Positions 17,170-24,583 of a DNA stretch of 42,113 nucleotides are shown in pieces; the stretch's first letter is position 1; each line of letters starts with the position of its first letter. Source of the stretch: Bacteroidales bacterium (GTDB lineage Bacteria; Bacteroidota; Bacteroidia; Bacteroidales; UBA7960); NCBI GenBank assembly GCA_019429055.1, contig JAHYJP010000012.1, positions 1 to 42,113 of the forward strand. The letters are read 5' to 3'. Below the pieces are notes generated by a model. The model saw only the letters and a program-made list of their open reading frames with translations. It searched no databases and was not told where the DNA came from. Position numbers and translations under genes: made by a program.

Positions 17170-19635
17170 CTAATGTGCAACGGTAACCTTTCTGCGTGCA
17201 ATCTTTCCATCGGCAATGATTTCAACAAAATAGATGCCTGCTGAAAACTGAGAAGAATCAATTTTCACAGTTGATCCCTGGGTGCGGGCATCGTAAACCA
17301 GCTGTCCATTGATATGGAAAAGTCTTACGTTAACATCACCGTGCACCTGGGGCAGTTCAATGAAAATATTGGCATGGGCAGGATTTGGGTAAATGTTTAT
17401 GGATGCAGGATCAAATTCATTTACAAACAACGCTTCCTGGGTTGTAAATGAAATATGAACCGGGTCACTAACTTCATTGTCGATACCCATCAAGGCACCT
17501 ACTCCCAGCACAAATAACTGATTACCTGCAAGATTTGCAAGCGGATCCACAGTAATCGCTGTTTTTTCAGTATTGATGGTGGCTGTAAAAGCAACCGCAT
17601 CGCCCTGAAGGTCATTTTCACGGAAGGTGATCAGTTGCCCGATATTCAGGAAAGTGATCTCGGATCCATCAGCATGACGCACAGGCTGGTTAAACTCAAT
17701 TGTAAAAACATGATCCACAGGCACATCAACGCCATCGTCAATTACATCAAATGTGGTTACGGGGGCACCGTAGGTTGTGCGGGTTGTAAAGACTATGCTT
17801 ACGGGCTCGGTTATAAAACCACCGGGTCCCATAACTGAAGCAATTTCAACGAAATACTGGGTATTATAATCCAGGAGTTCGTCAGGTGCAATGGTTATTG
17901 ACTTTTTGTCTTCAGAAATGCTGGCAGTAAATGGAACAGGGCTACCTTCTTTATCAAAACTGGTATAGGTGATCAGTTCGTGAACATTGGTATTGGTAAT
18001 TTCAGATCCATCAGTAAAAGTAACCGGTCCGCTGAAACTCACATTCACAACACCATCGAGTTCTATTCCTTCAGAAAGATTGTCAATATCAAAATCAATA
18101 GTGAAAACTTCATCATGCGCTGTAAATGCAGACTGGAATACCATTCTGGATGGATGATCCTGAATAAATAGTACCACCGCAAGATCATCAAATTCCTCTA
18201 TATTGGTACCGGAAAGATCCATGGAAAAGCTGTTATTGTATGCTTCGCCATCTGTAAGATTTATAGTTGTGCCTTCTGCATCGGGAATCATTTTCATCAT
18301 TACATAATGAAATTCGGTTTCACCGTTGGATGTAGCGTTATCGTAAGTAGTTTTCTCAACCACAACCACATGCAGGCGGAGATCAGAAAGGGTAAGGTAG
18401 GGAAGGATTTCCACATCAACATTTATGATTGTACCATCCATGCTGCTGGTTCCGCTTAATTCCATAAAAGCCTGCCGGCTCAGACCTGCCTGAAAGGCAT
18501 TATCTACAGCACCCTGGTTGGTTGCAACAAAGCTTCCGTCAACAACCAGAGAAGGCACAGCGTTTACGCCATAATAGACTCTTCTTATTCCACCTTCAGG
18601 AGTATAATAAGGATCACCAGGTGCTGGCCAGGACATTTGATATTTTATAATAGACATATTGCCAATATTATTAGCCACAAATGGATTCATAACACCGGTG
18701 TTGAAAGGAGCACAGGGCGGGCAGGTCGATGATGAGAAGGATTCGAACAAAGGCCTGTAGGCAACGGATCCAGATGGAACAGAGAAAGTCTTCTGGAGCA
18801 TATCATTATCAGCATTATCATCGGATTCCTGTCCATTCACATTCGAGACATAAACAGATATTGTATAGGAACCGGGAACACTTTCAATAAGACCTTCGGT
18901 TTCAAAATTGTAAGAGGATCCAAATGGGATGGAAAGTCCTGAAAAGTTCTCTGTGTATACAGTTCCGTCATTGATTTGCCAGTTTAGGTCAAAGGAGAAG
19001 ATCTCCTCCATCCCCATGTTTTCAACAACACCGGTCACAGGTACATCATCGACAAAGAAATCAGGAACAAGTAATTCGCTCATTGCAAGGTCGAGGCCCA
19101 GTGGTAATACAATTTTTACATCATCAATATACCAGTAATTGATGTTATAACTTGATCCCGAAAAGAAAAGTCCGATTTTCACATTATCAGAATTAACAGG
19201 AAAATCGTCTGCATCCAGTTGAAATGCCATAACCTGTGCAGGAATGTTAGCTGTTGGGCTTACATTCCAGATGGTTTGCCAATCCCCGCCATTATTGCTG
19301 TAGGCAAGTCCAATCTGATAGGGTCCTCCATAGTGGTCAACCATATGACGGAAACTGATGGATACAAGCCCTGATTCATTGCCTGATAAGTCCAGTGCAG
19401 GACTTTCAAGACGGCTGGTGGCATTAAACTGTGGCGCCCAGTTCAAACGCACCTCAGGCGCCTGACCGCCTGCATTGGCAGTAGCCACTGCCGACCAGTT
19501 GGCTGCATGGTCTGAGATACTCCAGCCTGATGGAGGAAATGTGCCACTGCTGAAATCTTCATCAAGCAACACTTGTGCCTGGCTTAAAAAGCCGGCAAAA
19601 ACCAGCATAATTGCTAAAAGTAAAGTTCTCTTCAT
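17170..19635 (-). CDS. Multidomain Omp28-like thioredoxin-fold protein with T9SS sorting domain
   Basis: The 821-residue protein has a signal peptide (MKRTLLLAIMLVFAGFLSQA). Residues about 22-178 are a jelly-roll of the choice-of-anchor-J/MAM type (DEDFSSGTFPPSGWSI ... NYWYIDDVKI). Residues about 182-285 look like a CARDB-type domain. The Omp28 thioredoxin-like part has SFSSSTCPPCAPFNTGVMNP with Cys305/Cys308, then continues to about 525. Two bacterial Ig-like (SbsA/Big_5) units follow at about 530-645 and 650-735, each with DGSEIT and a closing ISFTT/IVFTT strand. The C-terminus is a type A T9SS domain (INIYPNPAHANIFIELP ... SAGIYFVEI). It should be a secreted, surface-exposed adhesive or matrix protein with a redox-capable module. 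There is 164 bp to the next gene of the cluster. Confidence 0.87.
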   Translation of the reverse strand: MKRTLLLAIMLVFAGFLSQAQVLLDEDFSSGTFPPSGWSISDHAANWSAVATANAGGQAPEVRLNWAPQFNATSRLESPALDLSGNESGLVSISFRHMVDHYGGPYQIGLAYSNNGGDWQTIWNVSPTANIPAQVMAFQLDADDFPVNSDNVKIGLFFSGSSYNINYWYIDDVKIVLPLGLDLAMSELLVPDFFVDDVPVTGVVENMGMEEIFSFDLNWQINDGTVYTENFSGLSIPFGSSYNFETEGLIESVPGSYTISVYVSNVNGQESDDNADNDMLQKTFSVPSGSVAYRPLFESFSSSTCPPCAPFNTGVMNPFVANNIGNMSIIKYQMSWPAPGDPYYTPEGGIRRVYYGVNAVPSLVVDGSFVATNQGAVDNAFQAGLSRQAFMELSGTSSMDGTIINVDVEILPYLTLSDLRLHVVVVEKTTYDNATSNGETEFHYVMMKMIPDAEGTTINLTDGEAYNNSFSMDLSGTNIEEFDDLAVVLFIQDHPSRMVFQSAFTAHDEVFTIDFDIDNLSEGIELDGVVNVSFSGPVTFTDGSEITNTNVHELITYTSFDKEGSPVPFTASISEDKKSITIAPDELLDYNTQYFVEIASVMGPGGFITEPVSIVFTTRTTYGAPVTTFDVIDDGVDVPVDHVFTIEFNQPVRHADGSEITFLNIGQLITFRENDLQGDAVAFTATINTEKTAITVDPLANLAGNQLFVLGVGALMGIDNEVSDPVHISFTTQEALFVNEFDPASINIYPNPAHANIFIELPQVHGDVNVRLFHINGQLVYDARTQGSTVKIDSSQFSAGIYFVEIIADGKIARRKVTVAH

Positions 19636-19941
19636 AATAATGTAAGTTTTGATTAGGTTTGGTTAAATTTCAGACAATCGTCTGTTTAAGTCGATACAAA
19701 ATTAAGCATATTTATTTTTCGATGCCGAAAAACTTTTAATTGATTTTTTTCAAAGAAACATATGCTTTTTAAAATTATTTCATATTCAAACAGCCTGTCT
19801 CTGTCGAAAAATAGCACTAACATATGTTGATTTCTGAATTTTTGATAAAATCCTTCGCCTTTGGTTCAATTTTTGCCTAAATTTGCAATGTTAAAACATT
19901 CTTAATGCAATCTCTTAGCTCATCGCATTATTTTAATAAAC
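19636..19941. other. Divergent intergenic region, 306 bp, no gene seen
   Basis: AT-rich DNA between two divergently transcribed T9SS-cargo genes. It contains a short palindrome CAGAC-aatc-GTCTG at 19671-19684, 36 bp before the minus-strand start, a minus-strand TAATTTTG at 19704-19697, and a plus-strand TAAATTTG at 19878-19885. I find no coding frame or RNA gene. Confidence 0.6.
19878..19885 (+). promoter_or_regulatory. Candidate -7 box for the 249-aa T9SS cargo gene
   Basis: TAAATTTG followed by CA matches TAnnTTTG, 57 bp upstream of ATG 19942. The nearest upstream TTTG (19860-19863) is only 14 bases away, shorter than usual for the -33 box, so support is partial. Confidence 0.35.
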
Positions 19942-20691
19942 ATGGTTATGAAGAAACTAATACTAAGCATAGCAGTTCTGATTTCATTTTCAATGATCAC
20001 AGGCGCGCAAATTCTACTTTCCGACGATTCCGGAAATGATATTACCAATGACACGCTCGTTGTCAATGGTTTTTCTCATGAGGATTACATAAAAGTACAT
20101 GTATATTTCACCAATGATTCCGACGAAGCACAAGAAGTGCTTGTAAGAAAAATTGAGCATGACATTGTTGATGGCAGTGAGTGCGTTTTTTGCTGGTATG
20201 ATTATTGTTTTTCTCCCCAGGTGTTTGAAGTTGACAATCCTATTATTCTGGAACCTGGCGAAACATCAGCATCAACTGATTTTTATTCAGATTTTTACCC
20301 TATGGGGGTAAACGGTATTTCTTATGTTGAATTTGAGTTCTTCAATGATCGTGAATCCTTTGAACCCGTTAGTGTAGTAATAAAATTTGTTATTACGGCA
20401 GACGAAACTTCAGTATTTCATCATGAACTAGCCCGCTGGTCATTGTCCGATCCCCAGCCCAACCCTGCACGAGGCCATACCTGGATCAATTATTCATTAC
20501 CCGCCGGCAGTTCCAATGCTCAGATTGTTATCAGAAACCTTTTAGGGAAAAGTGTTCATACTGAAAATATCAGCATCGGCAGCGATCGTGTTCGCATCAA
20601 CACCCAAAGCCTGAATAACGGAATTTATATTTATTCGCTTATTATAGACAATCAAATTGTTGAAAGTAAAAGGCTGATTGTTACCAACTAA
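19942..20691 (+). CDS. Small T9SS cargo protein of unknown function with CxxC
   Basis: The 249-residue protein starts at ATG 19942, or at the ATG two codons later (MKKLILSIAV), and has a signal peptide ending about GAQ. Residues about 25-155 are a single beta-rich domain I do not recognise by name. It contains three close cysteines, ECVFCWYDYCF (Cys81, Cys84, Cys89), which could be structural disulfides or a redox pair. The last 80 residues are a type A T9SS C-terminal domain: LSDPQPNPARGHTWINYSLP, IRNLLGKSVHT, LNNGIYIYSLI and a basic tail. It is divergent from the 821-aa Omp28-like cargo gene and is followed by a strong terminator. Confidence 0.85.
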   Translation: MVMKKLILSIAVLISFSMITGAQILLSDDSGNDITNDTLVVNGFSHEDYIKVHVYFTNDSDEAQEVLVRKIEHDIVDGSECVFCWYDYCFSPQVFEVDNPIILEPGETSASTDFYSDFYPMGVNGISYVEFEFFNDRESFEPVSVVIKFVITADETSVFHHELARWSLSDPQPNPARGHTWINYSLPAGSSNAQIVIRNLLGKSVHTENISIGSDRVRINTQSLNNGIYIYSLIIDNQIVESKRLIVTN

Positions 20692-20710
20692 TATTCAATA
20701 AATAAACTGC

Positions 20711-20736
20711 AGGCCGGAACAATCCGGCCTTTTTTT
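20711..20736 (+). terminator. Intrinsic terminator after the small T9SS cargo gene
   Basis: AGGCCGGA (20711-20718) pairs perfectly with TCCGGCCT (20723-20730) around an ACAA loop, followed by a run of T to 20736. A textbook rho-independent terminator. Confidence 0.92.
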
Positions 20737-20783
20737 GTGTTACCTTTCTTAATCATTTTACACATAAACCAAACGCTAATATC

Positions 20784-23700
20784 ATGAAGTCAAAGTTTAC
20801 CTATCTTTTTACATTTTTTTTACTCATTCTTACATCCATAAGTTTTGTAACTGCACAGATTTCTCAGCCCGCAACCCCGCCAAGTTTTTCAAAAACCAGT
20901 CTTACAGATCAGGTGCCGTTGATATCCATGGAAAAAGTTGATGTGGAAAGCCTGTTACAGGAGGATATGATATTCGATACCATCAAGAATATTCCCTGGC
21001 GATTCGGAGAAAATCTTTTTGTAAACATTAATCCTGAAAACTCGGGTATTTGGGATTTTCTTCCCGATGGAGATAAAATCTGGAGGGTGTCCATTGAGTC
21101 AGAGGGTGCCTATACCATCAATCTCACCTTTGATAGATACAAACTGGCCCCCGGAGCACAGCTTTTTGTTTACAATAAAGGAAAAAGCAGAATTCTGGGT
21201 GCATTTACCGACTACAATAACCAGGATGACGGCTATTTTGCGACTACTCTGGTTGAAGGCGATCATATAACCATAGAGTATTTCGAACCCCACAATGCTG
21301 CATTTGAAGGAGAATTAAACCTGGAAATGGTTACCCATGCCTACCGCGATCCTTTTGCCTTTGCCAAAGGTTTTGGAGATAGTGGTTCCTGTAACCTCAA
21401 TGTGGCCTGCCCCGAAGCCGAGGGATGGGAACAACAAATTAGATCAACCGGGATGCTGGTTACCGGTGGTAACGGGTTTTGCACAGGTGCATTGATCAAT
21501 AATACTGCAAACGATCAGCGCCCGTTTTTCCTGTCAGCAAATCATTGCTACACAAACCCCTCAACTGTTGTTTTCTGGTTTAACTGGCAAAGTGAAACGT
21601 GCAGTAATCCGCCTTCATTCCCCCCTTATAATTCCATGTCGGGTGCAACACAAATTGCCCGGCATTCAACATCCGATTTCTGGCTGATGGAACTTAACCA
21701 GCCCATCCCCGACGAATACAACCCTTACTATGCAGGCTGGAACCGAAGCCTCGAAAGTGTTTTGAATGAAACCATCATAGGGGTGCACCACCCCAGGGGT
21801 GATATTAAAAAATTCAGCTATGCAACCGGTGGGGTGCAGGCAGCCAGTTATCTTCAGGGGCCCGGATCGGGAACCTCTCACTGGCGGATCGTTTGGAGCG
21901 GGGGAACTACAACCGAACCCGGCTCAAGCGGATCTCCCATTTTTGATTCCCAGGGCCGCATCCTTGGTCAGTTGCATGGTGGTTATGCCGCATGCGGCAA
22001 TACCCAACCCGACTGGTACGGACGATTGGGAATTTCATGGAACGGAGGGGGCAGCCCGGCTACCCGACTCAGCGATTGGCTGGATCCCCTGGGAACAGGT
22101 GTAGCTGCTCTCAATGGGTTTGATCCATTTGGCACAGCAGTAAATAATCCCATAAGTTTTGATGCACAAACCCTTTCAGAAAATGAAATCTTACTGCAAT
22201 GGGAGCTCAATGAAGATGAAAATTTTGTAATGATAGCTGTAGATGACTCTGAAACTTTTGGTGAGCCTGCAGGCCCTTACACTCTCGGAGATGAAATAGA
22301 AGACGGTGGAACCATTATTTATATGGGCAATGATGAAGAATATCTTTACTCCGGACTTGAACCCTCTGCTGAATATCATTTCAAAATATGGTCATTTGCA
22401 GCTCCGGGACCGGAATATTCAGCAGGTCTTACTGCATCAGCCCAGACTCTATGCAATAATGTAACTGATTTTCCATTTTTCGAAGGGTTCAACGACGAAG
22501 AAATATCATTATGCTGGCAGCAGGAATACATTGTAAATGAAGTTGACTGGCTGGCAGGTGTTGGCAATAATGATGGCTATCCCTTTTCGGCTTATGAAGG
22601 AAGCAGTAATGTGTTTTTCAGGGTAGAAACATTACCGCTGAATGGAAGCACCACACGACTTATCAGCCCGGTTATGGATCTTCAGAACTATGGCAGCGCA
22701 CAACTTTCATTTTTCTACGCTAATCCGGCCCAGTCGGGCAACCAGGATATACTCAGGGTGAAATATCGCACCCAGCCCACCGGGGAATGGATTTTGCTGG
22801 AAACATTTGATTTTAACCAGTTCTCCTGGACCAATGTTACTCTCGATATTCCTGAGTTAAGCAACCAGATACAGATAGCATTTGAAGGTGAAGCACGCCG
22901 CGGCCGCGGAATTTCAATTGACCAGGTGGAAATATTTGCACAGTTCGGGCAGGAAATGCCCAACCCGGTGAATCTTTCCTATACTATTATCGATGACAAT
23001 TTTGTAAGTCTTAGCTGGGAAAATGTTTTTGAAGATGATGGTGTAGATTTAAAGGAACTTGCTTCGGCAGGCATTGATGTATACCGAAATGATCAAATGA
23101 TCTTTTCGGGCAATGATCCCGACCAGGTAAATCATATTGACGGCCCACTGCCCGTTGGAAGTTTTACATATTATGTGCAGGGCAGACAGGCCGATGGCAC
23201 ACTATCAGAACCATCCAATGAGGTAACAGCAACCATTAATGCCACAGGCAATGAATATACACTATCGCTTGGTAAAACCGGACAGGGTTCGCTGAATTTT
23301 GCAGAAGGCGAATACCTTTACAAGCCCGAAAGTCAGGTAAGCATTCAAGCGTATCCTGAAGAAAACTGGTCATTGGATCACTGGCTTGTAAATGGCATCG
23401 AATCCGGAAATCAGGTTGATATCGAAGTAACCATGCAGGAGGATAAGGTTGTTGAAGCTGTGTTTACCGTTGATACATGGGAGGTTCTTCTTTCTGTTGA
23501 ACCGTCTGATGCCTATGAAAACCTGGAAGGTGCAGGAGTTTATGAACATGGCGATACCATTACCATTTCCGTTTTGCCTCAAGTGGGATATCTGTTCATG
23601 CACTGGCTTGAAAACGGCAGTATATACTCCACGATCTCAGAAGCGCAGGTAGTTGTCAAATCTGATAAGAACTTCATTGCAATTCTTGAACCCTTTGAGT

Positions 23701-24413
23701 TTACAGTTGAAGTTGATATAACACCCGAAGGTGCAGGGTCCGTAACAGGTGCCGGTACATTTGGTGCAGGATCGCAAATTACGCTGACGGCTATTCCCGA
23801 ACCGGGCTGGATTTTTGAACACTGGTCAACAGGAGAAGGAAATGATGAAACCATTATTTCGCAAGACCCTGTTTATGAGTTTGTTTTGAATAATAATTTT
23901 CATTTCAATGCCAGCTTTGAAGCGTTTTTCCCATCATTGCTAATAGAAGTTGAAGGACAGGGAACAACCAACCCGCAACCGGGTGAATACAGTTTTGAAT
24001 ATGGTGAAGAGGTTACACTTAATGCCACTCCAACCGAACCCTGGGAATTTGAAAAATGGGTTGTTAACGGAATTGACATTGATCAGCAGCAGGTTATTAT
24101 TACAATGGAAGAAAATACCCAGGCCAAGGCTGTATTTATGGAACCTACCACTGTTAGCGAACTTTCTGATCAGGATGGATTCTCAGTGTATCCTGTCCCG
24201 GCAAATCAGGAGTTATTTGTGCTGTTACCCGAAGCCGGCGGCTGGCAGATCCAGATCATAGCTGTTACCGGCCAGATCATAGAAAGCCGATCCTTTGAGT
24301 CAATGGCAGGAACACCTGTTTCGTTGAATTTATCAAACTTTAAGAGTGGTATTTATTTTGTGAAAGCTCAAAATAATGATCAGGTATTTTTTGCCAGAAT
24401 TATAGTTGAATAA
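20784..24413 (+). CDS. T9SS-secreted lysyl-endopeptidase-like serine protease with InlB-B-like repeats
   Basis: The 1209-residue protein has a signal peptide (MKSKFTYLFTFFLLILTSIS then FVTAQ). Residues about 60-185 form a beta-rich N-terminal domain. The S1 (chymotrypsin-fold) protease spans about 200-447 with the triad His254 (SANHCY), Asp298 (STSDFWLMEL) and Ser382 (EPGSSGSP); its layout and cysteines resemble lysyl endopeptidase. Then come a fibronectin III unit (about 453-555), a choice-of-anchor/MAM-like jelly roll (556-722), a second fibronectin III unit (727-818), four InlB-B-like repeats (about 824-895, 898-970, 973-1047, 1051-1118) and a T9SS type A domain (about 1130-1209, VYPVPANQELFVLLP). 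It should be exported to the surface or medium. Lys specificity is inferred from family likeness only. Confidence 0.93.
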   Translation: MKSKFTYLFTFFLLILTSISFVTAQISQPATPPSFSKTSLTDQVPLISMEKVDVESLLQEDMIFDTIKNIPWRFGENLFVNINPENSGIWDFLPDGDKIWRVSIESEGAYTINLTFDRYKLAPGAQLFVYNKGKSRILGAFTDYNNQDDGYFATTLVEGDHITIEYFEPHNAAFEGELNLEMVTHAYRDPFAFAKGFGDSGSCNLNVACPEAEGWEQQIRSTGMLVTGGNGFCTGALINNTANDQRPFFLSANHCYTNPSTVVFWFNWQSETCSNPPSFPPYNSMSGATQIARHSTSDFWLMELNQPIPDEYNPYYAGWNRSLESVLNETIIGVHHPRGDIKKFSYATGGVQAASYLQGPGSGTSHWRIVWSGGTTTEPGSSGSPIFDSQGRILGQLHGGYAACGNTQPDWYGRLGISWNGGGSPATRLSDWLDPLGTGVAALNGFDPFGTAVNNPISFDAQTLSENEILLQWELNEDENFVMIAVDDSETFGEPAGPYTLGDEIEDGGTIIYMGNDEEYLYSGLEPSAEYHFKIWSFAAPGPEYSAGLTASAQTLCNNVTDFPFFEGFNDEEISLCWQQEYIVNEVDWLAGVGNNDGYPFSAYEGSSNVFFRVETLPLNGSTTRLISPVMDLQNYGSAQLSFFYANPAQSGNQDILRVKYRTQPTGEWILLETFDFNQFSWTNVTLDIPELSNQIQIAFEGEARRGRGISIDQVEIFAQFGQEMPNPVNLSYTIIDDNFVSLSWENVFEDDGVDLKELASAGIDVYRNDQMIFSGNDPDQVNHIDGPLPVGSFTYYVQGRQADGTLSEPSNEVTATINATGNEYTLSLGKTGQGSLNFAEGEYLYKPESQVSIQAYPEENWSLDHWLVNGIESGNQVDIEVTMQEDKVVEAVFTVDTWEVLLSVEPSDAYENLEGAGVYEHGDTITISVLPQVGYLFMHWLENGSIYSTISEAQVVVKSDKNFIAILEPFEFTVEVDITPEGAGSVTGAGTFGAGSQITLTAIPEPGWIFEHWSTGEGNDETIISQDPVYEFVLNNNFHFNASFEAFFPSLLIEVEGQGTTNPQPGEYSFEYGEEVTLNATPTEPWEFEKWVVNGIDIDQQQVIITMEENTQAKAVFMEPTTVSELSDQDGFSVYPVPANQELFVLLPEAGGWQIQIIAVTGQIIESRSFESMAGTPVSLNLSNFKSGIYFVKAQNNDQVFFARIIVE

Positions 24414-24432
24414 TCCTGTTAATTACAAACTG

Positions 24433-24559
24433 AAAGAGGCTGACTCAAAAGTCAGTTTTGATTTGGACACTGAGCTTGTCGAAGTGAGTATCTAACTGAT
24501 AATCAGATGTCGTTTCGACAGACTCAACGACCAACTGTCAGTTTTGAGACAGCCTCTTT
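24433..24559. repeat. Dispersed palindromic element, copy 1
   Basis: The ends are near-perfect inverted repeats: AAAGAGGCTGACTCAAAAG on the left against GTTTTGAGACAGCCTCTTT on the right. The interior holds TGAGCTTGTCGAAG and TGTCGTTTCGACA. The same interior and ends recur at 35703-35847. The element fills almost all the space between the protease gene and the convergent permease gene, and T-runs at the ends let it act as a terminator. It carries no ORF, so it would have to be mobilised in trans if mobile at all. Confidence 0.85.
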
Positions 24560-24583
24560 TCATTTTCCATTATACCGAAACCA

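Noticed and set aside
24433-24559. Reading the palindromic element as a CRISPR unit or tRNA-like RNA
   Set aside because: There is one copy at this place, no regular spacers, and no cloverleaf; the inverted ends and second genomic copy fit a dispersed palindromic repeat.
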